DNA of 25,265 bases from a virus, in IMG/VR virus record IMGVR_UViG_3300020183_000422, positions 1-25,265 of that record. The stretch is one strand, 5' to 3'. Each line of letters opens with the position of its first letter. The first letter of the stretch is position 1. The notes under the pieces are model-generated. The model was given only the letters and a program-made list of their open reading frames with translations, had not been told where the DNA came from and did not search any database. Below, in pieces: positions 1 through 6,696 of the stretch. The position numbers and the translations under genes are program-made.

Positions 1-33
1 CTTATTGCGGCTGACTCTACATCTAAGGTGTAA
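1..33 (+). CDS. C-terminal end of an upstream gene, possibly sliding clamp gp45 (partial)
   Basis: An open frame runs in from the left edge and stops at TAA 31-33, giving the tail LIAADSTSKV. The next gene starts 2 nt later, so the two are probably co-transcribed. In T4 and its relatives the gene directly upstream of gp44 is gene 45, the sliding clamp, and an Ile-Ala-x-x-x-Ser-type tail would fit that family. Only ten residues are visible, so the assignment rests on gene order and not on homology. Confidence 0.4.
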   Translation, partial: LIAADSTSKV

Positions 34-35
34 TC

Positions 36-986
36 ATGGAAGCCAATCGTGAGCAGTTTCTTTGGGTTGAAAAATATCGTCCGCGGAAAATCAGTGATTG
101 TATTCTGCCTGACAAATTGAAAAACACATTCCAGGAGTTTGTGGAACAGGACAACATCCCGAATATGTTGTTGTCTGGCACAGCTGGGACAGGTAAGACC
201 ACAATCGCTCGGGCTCTGTGTGAAGAATTGGGGTGCGACTACATCATCATCAACAGCTCGGAAGAGCGAAATATTGATGTGTTGAGGAATAAAATCAAAG
301 ACTTTGCAAGTACAGTTTCGTTGGCCGGCAAGGTCAAGGTCAAGGTGGTGATACTTGATGAGGCAGATTACCTCAATCCTAATTCCACACAACCCGCACT
401 TCGTGGATTCATCGAGGAGTACAGCAAGAATTGTCGGTTCATCTTCACGTGCAATTACAAGAACAGAATCATCCCGCCACTTCACAGCAGAACAACGGTG
501 ATTGATTTCAGGTTGGAGAAGGAGGATCGTCCTGTGGTGGCGACCAAGTTCTTCAAGCGTGTTCAAGAAATTCTGATAAAAGAGAATGTCACATTTGATT
601 CCAAGGTGGTGGCAGAGCTGTTGAACAAGCACTTCCCGGATTATCGTCGTGTGTTGAATGAGATGCAACGGTACTCTGTGTCAGGCACCATTGACGCTGG
701 CATATTGAGCAATGTGTCTGATGCCAACATGAAGGAGTTGTTGGTGACACTTCGTGAGAAGGACTTCAAGAAGATGCGAACCTGGGTGGTGAACAACATG
801 GACAATGATCCGAATTTGTTGTTCAGAAAGATATATGACTTCTTGTTGCCTGAGGTGGTTCAGGTTCCCCAGCTTGTGTTGCTGTTGGCTGATTATCAGT
901 ACAAGGCAGCGTTTGTGGCTGATGCTGAAATCAATCTAGTGGCGTGTCTGACAGAAATCATGGCTGCCTGTGAGATGAAGTCATGA
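36..986 (+). CDS. 44: Clamp loader large subunit (T4 gp44-like AAA+ ATPase)
   Basis: This is the ATPase subunit of the sliding-clamp loader, which opens the clamp and places it on primer-template DNA for the phage polymerase. The N-terminal WVEKYRPRK stretch is typical of the family. Walker A (GTAGTGKTT) lies at residues 48-56, Walker B (VVILDEAD) at 104-111, a sensor-1 Asn near 140, and the arginine-finger region reads SRT at 151-153, where T4 and cellular loaders usually have SRC. The length of 316 residues matches T4 gp44 (319). The ATG is preceded by AAGGTG at 25-30. The frame overlaps gp62 by 4 nt (ATGA), which fits translational coupling of the two subunits. Confidence 0.95.
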   Translation: MEANREQFLWVEKYRPRKISDCILPDKLKNTFQEFVEQDNIPNMLLSGTAGTGKTTIARALCEELGCDYIIINSSEERNIDVLRNKIKDFASTVSLAGKVKVKVVILDEADYLNPNSTQPALRGFIEEYSKNCRFIFTCNYKNRIIPPLHSRTTVIDFRLEKEDRPVVATKFFKRVQEILIKENVTFDSKVVAELLNKHFPDYRRVLNEMQRYSVSGTIDAGILSNVSDANMKELLVTLREKDFKKMRTWVVNNMDNDPNLLFRKIYDFLLPEVVQVPQLVLLLADYQYKAAFVADAEINLVACLTEIMAACEMKS

Positions 987-1438
987 CCGAGAAGAACCTT
1001 GATGGAGAAATCATCAAGGACTGGATTGTAGAAGATTACAAGATGCCGAAAATCAGTCCTTTTGATTTCGTGAATGCCATTAATTACACCAAAGAAAATT
1101 TGATGGTGGATGAGTGGAGTGAGAAGCAGTACAATTCGTTTGTTGTGAACAAGAGTTTGAGTTTCGGGGCTGACACAGTACACATAGCCAACGAAATGAA
1201 CAGTCGTCCGCATTTGGACAAGCGCCTCCAGTTTGACTTCCTTATAAATACCATTAGACCTCGAAAGAGGTATAACAAATGGTTGAAGGCTGATGAAGTC
1301 CAAAACCTTGAAGTGGTGAAACAGTATTATCATTACAATACTGAGAAGGCACAACAAGCTTTGAGGATCCTATCACCTGACCAAATAAATACTATTAAGG
1401 AACGTTTGAACACAGGTGGCTTAACAAATGGCACATGA
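983..1438 (+). CDS. 62: Clamp loader small subunit (T4 gp62-like)
   Basis: This is probably the non-ATPase subunit that completes the clamp-loader pentamer with gp44. At 151 residues it is shorter than T4 gp62 (187), as in many marine relatives. The sequence has no nucleotide-binding motif, as expected. The start overlaps the gp44 stop as ATGA, and its stop overlaps the RegA start by 11 nt, so gp44, gp62 and RegA form one coupled unit. The assignment rests mainly on position between gp44 and RegA plus the general size and the N-terminal DWIVEDYKMPKISPFDFVNA region, which resembles gp62 of T4-like phages. A TATAAATA string inside it at 1243-1250 is treated as chance. Confidence 0.85.
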   Translation: MTEKNLDGEIIKDWIVEDYKMPKISPFDFVNAINYTKENLMVDEWSEKQYNSFVVNKSLSFGADTVHIANEMNSRPHLDKRLQFDFLINTIRPRKRYNKWLKADEVQNLEVVKQYYHYNTEKAQQALRILSPDQINTIKERLNTGGLTNGT

Positions 1439-1847
1439 TTTAATTAATATACCTAGTATCCCAGGATACAATCCTTTGGAAGTGAAATTGGTGAATCAAG
1501 ATGACTTTCTGAAGGTTCGTGAAACACTCACTCGTATAGGTGTGGCTTCACGCAAAGACCAAACATTGTATCAGAGCTGTCACATCCTGCACAAGCAAGG
1601 CAGATACTTCATTGTGCATTTCAAGGAACTGTTTGCTTTAGATGGCAAACAAGCTGACTTGTCTGACAATGATTTGCAACGCAGAAACACCGTGGCTCAT
1701 CTGTTGGAAGATTGGGGTCTGGTGGAGATAGTGAATGATGATGTCTGTGAAGATACGGCACCATTGTCACAAATCAAAGTTCTGGCCTTTGGTGAAAAAA
1801 GAGATTGGAACTTGGTGGCAAAGTACAACATCGGTAAAAAGAAATAA
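1428..1847 (+). CDS. regA: RegA translational repressor
   Basis: RegA binds the initiation regions of many early phage mRNAs and blocks ribosome loading, including its own mRNA in T4. The match is clear by eye. The stretches DDFLKVRETLTRIG, LYQSCHILHKQGRYFIVHFK and LLEDWGLVEIV correspond closely to T4 RegA segments. The protein is 139 residues against 122 in T4; the extra residues are at the N-terminus and around residues 110-115. It follows gp62 with an 11-nt overlap, as in the T4 order 45-44-62-regA. Its stop codon lies inside an AATAAATA string (1843-1850) and is followed by the left arm of a long inverted repeat. Confidence 0.95.
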   Translation: MAHDLINIPSIPGYNPLEVKLVNQDDFLKVRETLTRIGVASRKDQTLYQSCHILHKQGRYFIVHFKELFALDGKQADLSDNDLQRRNTVAHLLEDWGLVEIVNDDVCEDTAPLSQIKVLAFGEKRDWNLVAKYNIGKKK

Positions 1848-1850
1848 ATA
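1843..1850 (+). promoter_or_regulatory. Possible late promoter box (AATAAATA) before hsp20
   Basis: The string differs from the T4 late box TATAAATA at its first base and overlaps the regA stop codon. A start site about 7 nt downstream would fall at the first bases of the inverted-repeat arm at 1854. AT-rich stop-codon context can produce this by chance, so the support is modest. Confidence 0.35.
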
Positions 1851-1853
1851 GAA

Positions 1854-1879
1854 GTACTTGATTGTAGGGGTGTTAGGAG
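1854..1879 (+). repeat. Left arm of 26-nt inverted repeat flanking hsp20
   Basis: This arm is the reverse complement of 2379-2404 at 24 of 26 positions. The two mismatches (1859-1860 against 2398-2399) are both G-U pairs in the + strand transcript, so the whole arm can pair in RNA. It sits between the regA stop and the hsp20 leader hairpin. Pairing does not extend outward past 1853/2405 or inward past 1880/2378. Confidence 0.9.
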
Positions 1880-1894
1880 TTATCATTAACCTTA

Positions 1895-1913
1895 GATACG
1901 CCGAAAGGGTATC
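1895..1913 (+). promoter_or_regulatory. Leader hairpin with GAAA tetraloop upstream of hsp20
   Basis: GATAC (1895-1899) pairs with GTATC (1909-1913) and CC (1901-1902) pairs with GG (1907-1908), closing a GAAA loop of the GNRA type. G1900 is a single bulge. The hairpin ends about 20 nt before the AGGAGG ribosome-binding site. A role in hsp20 translation or mRNA stability is inferred. Confidence 0.6.
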
Positions 1914-1942
1914 ACTAACACATTCGCTCGACAGGAGGAATT

Positions 1943-2368
1943 ATGACACGTACCTATACTTTCAACACATCCAGCATTGGTGGTCCATGGGCTATTGGTT
2001 TTGATAGTCTATGGGACCGTTTACACAACATTGAAACGGTGAATAGTTCCAGCAACTATCCCCCATACAACATCATCAAACATGATGCTGAAAACTGGAG
2101 CATCGAACTTGCTGTGGCTGGCTTCAAGCGCAGTGAGTTGGATATTGAATTGGCTGAAGGTGTTCTCACCATCTCAGCTAAGGCTGAATCCACTGATGAA
2201 CAGCAATATGTTCACCGTGGTTTAGCCAAGCGTGCGTTCACTAGAAAGTGGACACTCGCAGATGACGTAGTAGTTCGTGATGCTGCTTTGACTGACGGTG
2301 TGCTTTCCATCAAGTTGGAACGCATCATCCCAGAAGAAAAGAAGCCACGTAAGATTGACATTTCGTAA
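1943..2368 (+). CDS. hsp20: Small heat-shock protein (Hsp20 / alpha-crystallin)
   Basis: This is a 141-residue holdase-type chaperone of the small heat-shock family, which binds unfolding proteins without ATP. The alpha-crystallin domain covers roughly residues 35-135. Visible signatures are VAGFKRSELDIELAEGVLTI, the consensus A-x-x-x-D-GVL element near ALTDGVLSIKL, and a C-terminal Ile-x-Ile (IDI) that normally docks into a neighbouring subunit. Hsp20 genes are common in T4-like marine phages and are thought to help virion assembly. A strong ribosome-binding site (ACAGGAGGAA, 1931-1940) precedes the ATG. The cistron is enclosed by 26-nt inverted arms and has its own leader hairpin, so its expression may be controlled at RNA level. 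Confidence 0.93.
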   Translation: MTRTYTFNTSSIGGPWAIGFDSLWDRLHNIETVNSSSNYPPYNIIKHDAENWSIELAVAGFKRSELDIELAEGVLTISAKAESTDEQQYVHRGLAKRAFTRKWTLADDVVVRDAALTDGVLSIKLERIIPEEKKPRKIDIS

Positions 2369-2378
2369 TTAAGTAGTC

Positions 2379-2404
2379 CTCCTAACACCCCTACAATTGA
2401 GTAC
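2379..2404 (+). repeat. Right arm of 26-nt inverted repeat flanking hsp20
   Basis: This is the partner of 1854-1879. It begins 10 nt after the hsp20 stop and ends 3 nt before the ATG of the next gene, so a formed helix would cover that gene's initiation region. The overlapping heptamer TCCTCCT (2377-2383) is also complementary to the hsp20 ribosome-binding site AGGAGGA (1933-1939), giving a competing pairing. Confidence 0.9.
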
Positions 2405-2407
2405 ATC

Positions 2408-2710
2408 ATGGCTTTACTTTGCATCAAAACGCTTCTAGGCGAAGATTTAATTGGTGATGTTGAGATACGTGACAACACCGTAGACATTGACACACCACTC
2501 ATGGTGATGATTGTCCCAAACGAGAAGGGACAATACAGTGTGGGGCTGGCTCCCTACATGATTTTCTCAGCCACCCGAAAGTTCACGTTTGAAAAGAATC
2601 ATATCATTCTGTTCACGGAACCTGCTGATGAAATTCGGAATCAATATCATAACATCACAGGAAAAGGTATTGTTCTTCCCACCAGACCAAAACTTGAATT
2701 AGTTCCATAA
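2408..2710 (+). CDS. Conserved T4-like phage protein, possibly Sm-like fold
   Basis: This is a 100-residue protein with no catalytic motif that I can see. The pattern LCIKTLLGEDLIGDVEI followed by an IDTPLMVMI strand and LAPYMIFSA is the style of a small beta-barrel (Sm/Hfq-like) protein, and a similar short protein is common next to replication genes in cyanophages. An RNA- or protein-binding role would be inference. There is no good Shine-Dalgarno sequence, only a weak GAG at 2399-2401 that lies inside the right inverted-repeat arm, so translation may depend on coupling or on opening of that helix. The gene ends just before the gp43 terminator/promoter element. Confidence 0.75.
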   Translation: MALLCIKTLLGEDLIGDVEIRDNTVDIDTPLMVMIVPNEKGQYSVGLAPYMIFSATRKFTFEKNHIILFTEPADEIRNQYHNITGKGIVLPTRPKLELVP

Positions 2711-2711
2711 T

Positions 2712-2738
2712 AACAGGGGTGCTTGACATCCCTGTTTT
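2712..2738 (+). terminator. Compact terminator-like hairpin overlapping the gp43 promoter
   Basis: AACAGGG (2712-2718) pairs with CCCTGTT (2730-2736) and continues into a short T run (TTTT at 2735-2738). The loop contains the TTGACA -35 box of the next promoter. This resembles a small intrinsic terminator that would separate the upstream operon from gp43. The stem is only 7 bp and the T run is short, so termination may be partial. It could instead be an operator. Confidence 0.5.
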
Positions 2739-2751
2739 GCTGTGTTATATT
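2723..2751 (+). promoter_or_regulatory. Sigma70-type promoter for gp43
   Basis: TTGACA at 2723-2728 and TATATT at 2746-2751 are separated by exactly 17 bp. The bases TGTGT precede the -10 box, as in the promoter at 8744. The expected start is near 2758, leaving a leader of about 26 nt that carries GAAGGAGG before the ATG at 2784. Confidence 0.85.
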
Positions 2752-2783
2752 AACTGAAACATTCACGACCCGAAGGAGGTTGA

Positions 2784-5279
2784 ATGAAGAAGTTCTATAC
2801 TAATGTGTTGCAATTTGGTAACAAGTTGCTGGTGCGAGAAGTTCGTAATGGAAAAAAGGACAATCACAAGGTGGAGTTTCGTCCCACCATGTTCATCAAG
2901 TCCAAGAAGGAATCCAAGCACAAAAGTTTGTTTGGTGAAAATCTGGAGCCCATGAAGTTTGGTGACATCAATGATGCCAAAGAGTTCATGAAGAAATACA
3001 AAGAGGTGGAGAATTTTCCCATCTTCGGCAACACCTCCTTTGCCTATCAATACATCACAGAAGAATATCCAGAAGAGGTGGACTATGATATTAGTCAACT
3101 CACCATCTTCACTATTGACATTGAAACTGCCTCAGAGAATGGATTTCCTAGTGTGGACAATCCCATTGAAGAGGTGTTGTTGATTACTGTGCAAGACAAC
3201 ATCACCAAGAAGATTACTACATTTGGTGTCAAGAAGTTTGATGTGCAGAACATTCAGAAAAATTTCGAGTATGTGAAATGTAAGGATGAGGCTGACCTTC
3301 TTCTTACATTTCTTCGTTTCTGGCAGATGGCTGCTCCTGATGTGGTGACAGGGTGGAACACACAATTGTTTGACTTGCCTTATCTCATGGTTAGAATCAA
3401 GCGAGTATTAGGTGAGGATCGTGTGAAGGATCTGTCACCGTGGCGCATTGTGAATGAGCGACCTGTGACTGTGAATGGGCGTGAATATCTCACAGCCGAC
3501 ATCTATGGCATCAGCAACTTGGATTATCTGGACTTGTACAAGAAGTTCACCTATTCAGCACAAGAAAGTTACAAGTTGGATTACATTGCTCAACAAGAGT
3601 TGGGTCGTAGAAAGTTGGAACATAGCTACGAGACATTCAAGGAACACTACACAGAAGATTGGCAATCATTTGTGGAGTACAACATCGTGGACGTGGAGCT
3701 GGTGGATGCCTTGGAAGACAAGATGAAGTTGATTGAACTGGTCATCACTATGGCCTATGACGCCAAGTGCAACTTCACAGACATCTTCTCGGCAGTGAGA
3801 ACCTGGGATTGCATTCTACACAATCATCTCTGGGACAAGAACATCATTGTGCATCAGAAAAAGGAACATGAAGGCAGAACCATTGCTGGTGCCTATGTGA
3901 AAGAACCCACGCCTGGCAAGTATGATTGGGTGGTGGGTTTCGACGCCGCATCTCTGTATCCCAGCATCATCATGCAATACAACATGAGTCCTGAGACCAT
4001 GATGGTGGGTATCACGGCTGACGCCAGTCCAGAAATTCTGTTGCAAGGAGATGTGAATTTCCATGACTTCTTGAAGAACAAGAATTTTGCCATGGCAGCT
4101 AACGGCTACTGCTACACTCACAAGCATCAGGGATTGTTTCCTGAAATCGTGGAGAAGATTTTCACAGAACGTGTGTTCTACAAGAAGAAGATGATTGAGG
4201 CACGAAAAGAGTATGAGAGAACCAAGGATGTGAACCAGGTGAAGCTCATCAGCAAGTACAACAACATTCAGATGGCCAGAAAAATTCAATTGAACAGTTT
4301 GTATGGTGCCTGGGCCAATCAATACTTTCGATTCTATGATGACAGAATTGCCGAAGGCATCACTCTGACTGGTCAGTACATCATTCAGCATGTGGGTCGA
4401 GCCTTGAATGAATATCTGAACAAGGTGTGTGAGACAGAAGGTGTGGAGTACACATTCTATTCTGACACAGACAGTTGCTACATCACATTGGATCATTTGG
4501 TACAGAAACACTTCTCACATCTGGACAAGAACAAAGTGGTGGATGTGATTGACAAGTTTTGTAAAGACAAGGTGGCCAAGGTGTTGACAGATGCCTGCAA
4601 CCATATCATGCACGCCACAAATGGCTATGCTTCCAAAATGGAATTCAAACGAGAGGTGATTGCCGACCGTGCCATCTGGGTGGCCAAGAAGCGATATGCC
4701 TTGAATGTGTATGATAGTGAAGGTGTGCGATACAAGGAACCCAAGTTGAAGGTGCAAGGATTGGAGATTGTCAGAAGCAGCACGCCTGGCAGTGTTCGAC
4801 AGTATCTTCGGGATGCTGTGAAGATGGCATTGACCTGTACACAAAAAGAAATTCAAGACTTTATTGCTGATTTGGAACAGAAGTTTCATCAGATGACACC
4901 AGAAGAAATTGCCTTCCCTAGAAGTGCCAACAATCTGGAGAAGTATCATTCTGGTTCAACCATCTACGTCAAGGCCACGCCACTTCATGTACGAGGTGCT
5001 TTGTTGTACAACCATTATATCAAAGTGAAGAAATTGGACAAAAAGTATGAAATAATTAAGGAAGGAGACAAAGTGAAATACTTGTATCTGAAAGAGCCTA
5101 ATCCCATCAAGGAGAACAGCATCGCCTTCACAGTCAATTTACCAAAAGAGCTTGACTTACACAAGTATGTTGATTATCATACTATGTTCGACAAAAGTTT
5201 CTTGGAGCCTATGAGAACCATTCTGGATTGTCTGGGATGGAGTACAAATAAAGTTGCCACATTGGATGACCTATTCTAA
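2784..5279 (+). CDS. 43: DNA polymerase, family B (T4 gp43-like)
   Basis: This is the replicative DNA polymerase with proofreading 3'-5' exonuclease. Exo I is DIE at residues 112-114, the same numbering as T4 D112/E114. Exo II lies in VTGWNTQLFDLPYL and Exo III in YNIVDVELVD. Polymerase motif A is FDAASLYPSII with Asp near 387, motif B is KIQLNSLYGAW, and motif C is YSDTDSCY with Asp near 561 and 563. KKRY follows in WVAKKRYAL. The C-terminus LDDLF resembles the sliding-clamp-binding tail. The length of 831 residues is shorter than T4 (898) but typical for marine relatives, and the gene appears intact with no intein or split. A strong ribosome-binding site and its own promoter precede it. Confidence 0.97.
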   Translation: MKKFYTNVLQFGNKLLVREVRNGKKDNHKVEFRPTMFIKSKKESKHKSLFGENLEPMKFGDINDAKEFMKKYKEVENFPIFGNTSFAYQYITEEYPEEVDYDISQLTIFTIDIETASENGFPSVDNPIEEVLLITVQDNITKKITTFGVKKFDVQNIQKNFEYVKCKDEADLLLTFLRFWQMAAPDVVTGWNTQLFDLPYLMVRIKRVLGEDRVKDLSPWRIVNERPVTVNGREYLTADIYGISNLDYLDLYKKFTYSAQESYKLDYIAQQELGRRKLEHSYETFKEHYTEDWQSFVEYNIVDVELVDALEDKMKLIELVITMAYDAKCNFTDIFSAVRTWDCILHNHLWDKNIIVHQKKEHEGRTIAGAYVKEPTPGKYDWVVGFDAASLYPSIIMQYNMSPETMMVGITADASPEILLQGDVNFHDFLKNKNFAMAANGYCYTHKHQGLFPEIVEKIFTERVFYKKKMIEARKEYERTKDVNQVKLISKYNNIQMARKIQLNSLYGAWANQYFRFYDDRIAEGITLTGQYIIQHVGRALNEYLNKVCETEGVEYTFYSDTDSCYITLDHLVQKHFSHLDKNKVVDVIDKFCKDKVAKVLTDACNHIMHATNGYASKMEFKREVIADRAIWVAKKRYALNVYDSEGVRYKEPKLKVQGLEIVRSSTPGSVRQYLRDAVKMALTCTQKEIQDFIADLEQKFHQMTPEEIAFPRSANNLEKYHSGSTIYVKATPLHVRGALLYNHYIKVKKLDKKYEIIKEGDKVKYLYLKEPNPIKENSIAFTVNLPKELDLHKYVDYHTMFDKSFLEPMRTILDCLGWSTNKVATLDDLF

Positions 5280-5288
5280 GGAGATGTT

Positions 5289-6338
5289 ATGTCATTAGTC
5301 AATAAATTACGTAAAAATTCCACAATTCGTGAAACAGAAATTCTAACTGACAGCAAATTTTTCACAGCCAAGGACATGATTCAAACTCCAGTGCCTATGA
5401 TTAACGTGGCGCTGTCAGGTCGTTTGGATGGTGGGTTGACTCCTGGCTTGACGGTGTTCGCTGGGCCCAGCAAGCACTTCAAGACGGCTTTTGCCATGTT
5501 GTTGGCCAAGAGCTATCTGGAGAAGTATGATGATGCAGCCATCTTGTTCTATGACTCAGAGTTTGGTGCGCCAGCTGGTTACTTTCAGAGCTTTGGCATT
5601 GACACAGACCGTGTGATTCACACACCCATCACAGACATTGAACAACTGAAGCATGATATGATGTCACAAATCAACAACATTGAACGTGGCGAGCATGTCA
5701 TCATCATTGTGGATTCAGTAGGCAATTTGGCTTCCAAGAAGGAAGTGGAAGATGCTTTGGAAGGCAAAAGTGTGGCTGACATGACTCGCGCCAAGCAACT
5801 GAAAAGTTTGTTCAGAATGAGTACTCCTCACTTGACCATCAAGGACATTCCCATGGTGGTGGTGAATCACACCTACAAGGAAATTGGTATGTTCCCCAAG
5901 GACATTGTGTCAGGTGGCACAGGCATCTACTACTCGGCTGACAACATCTTCATCATTGGTCGTCAGCAGGAAAAGGATGCTGATGGGTTGACGGGTTACA
6001 ACTTCATCATCAATGTGGAGAAGTCTCGCTTTGTTCGTGAGAAGAGCAAGATTCCTGTTGAGGTGTCATTCGAGGGTGGCATCAGCACCTGGTCAGGTCT
6101 TCTGGACGTGGCTCTGGAATCAGGACACGTGGTGAAGCCGCAGAATGGATGGTATCAGAAAAAAGGTGAAGAAAAGAAATATCGTCAGAATGACACATAT
6201 GCCAAAGAGTTCTGGATGCCCATCTTGAAGGATGCATCATTCCAAACCTGGATCAAGGAGAACTACGCCATCTCCGCCACATCATTGGTGGCAGAGTTCT
6301 CTGATGAGATGATTAACCAGGAATATGACAATGCATAA
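5289..6338 (+). CDS. uvsX: UvsX RecA-like recombinase
   Basis: UvsX coats single-stranded DNA and drives strand exchange, supporting recombination-dependent replication and repair. Walker A is GPSKHFKT at residues 59-66 (T4 has GPSKSFKS), and Walker B is the hydrophobic run ending in VDS at 137-143. Flanking RecA-fold elements include LFYDSEFGAPAGYFQSFGID and the segment NHTYKEIGMFPKDIVSGG, which holds the L2-like region. The length of 349 residues is close to that of T4 UvsX (391) and matches cyanophage versions. It starts 9 nt after gp43 with AAGGAG at 5278-5283 and is presumably co-transcribed with it. Confidence 0.95.
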   Translation: MSLVNKLRKNSTIRETEILTDSKFFTAKDMIQTPVPMINVALSGRLDGGLTPGLTVFAGPSKHFKTAFAMLLAKSYLEKYDDAAILFYDSEFGAPAGYFQSFGIDTDRVIHTPITDIEQLKHDMMSQINNIERGEHVIIIVDSVGNLASKKEVEDALEGKSVADMTRAKQLKSLFRMSTPHLTIKDIPMVVVNHTYKEIGMFPKDIVSGGTGIYYSADNIFIIGRQQEKDADGLTGYNFIINVEKSRFVREKSKIPVEVSFEGGISTWSGLLDVALESGHVVKPQNGWYQKKGEEKKYRQNDTYAKEFWMPILKDASFQTWIKENYAISATSLVAEFSDEMINQEYDNA

Positions 6339-6696
6339 TTATAAAGTGAAACCCAATCACGATTACAAGGATAATATCAAATCGGATTACTATATTGAAA
6401 TCACAGATGGCCCTTTTCAAGGATTGTGTTTCGTGTTTGGCCCCATTGAGTTTGCTGGTGAAGATGAACAAGGTAATGGAAAAATCAATTTCGATTATCA
6501 CTTGTTGTTCATCCCTGAAACTGTTAACTTTGAAGAAGATAAGTTTGAGATAGAACAGATGGCGGCTGGTGTGCTGCAAAGAATTTTAGAAACTTTGGTG
6601 GAGAAGAACTCTAATGAAACTGGAACTGGTGATACTGAATCAACTGATGAAGGACGAAGATTATCTCAGGAAGGTGATACCCTTTCTGAAGGATGA
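6331..6696 (+). CDS. Hypothetical protein between uvsX and gp41
   Basis: I do not recognise a domain. The protein has 121 residues from ATG 6331; an alternative ATG at 6325 adds two residues. I prefer 6331 because AGGA at 6319-6322 is then 8 nt upstream. It overlaps the uvsX stop by 8 nt. The N-terminal 95 residues look folded (YYIEITDGPFQGLCFVFGPI, then a beta-rich segment). The last 27 or so residues are Gly/Thr/Glu/Ser-rich and lie in the 83 nt shared with the start of gp41, so that tail may be shaped by the overlap. A small gene here is common in T4-like cyanophages; a link to UvsX or helicase function is inferred from position only. Confidence 0.75.
   Translation: MHNYKVKPNHDYKDNIKSDYYIEITDGPFQGLCFVFGPIEFAGEDEQGNGKINFDYHLLFIPETVNFEEDKFEIEQMAAGVLQRILETLVEKNSNETGTGDTESTDEGRRLSQEGDTLSEG

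Noticed and set aside
1243-1250. TATAAATA inside gp62
   Set aside because: It is within coding sequence, 178 nt before the end of the reading frame of regA's upstream region, and not next to a gene start, so it is probably chance.
896-1357. Minus-strand open frame of 153 codons across gp44/gp62
   Set aside because: It is antisense to two well-supported genes and shows no family resemblance.
1854-2404. hsp20 as an insertion sequence or transposon with terminal inverted repeats
   Set aside because: No transposase or recombinase is present, no flanking target duplication is visible, and the two arm mismatches are RNA wobble pairs, which favours an RNA structure.
3816-4511. Long minus-strand open frame (231 codons) inside gp43
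   Set aside because: It lies opposite the clear polymerase frame with intact motifs, has no ribosome site or recognisable domain, and is explained by codon bias of the + strand gene.
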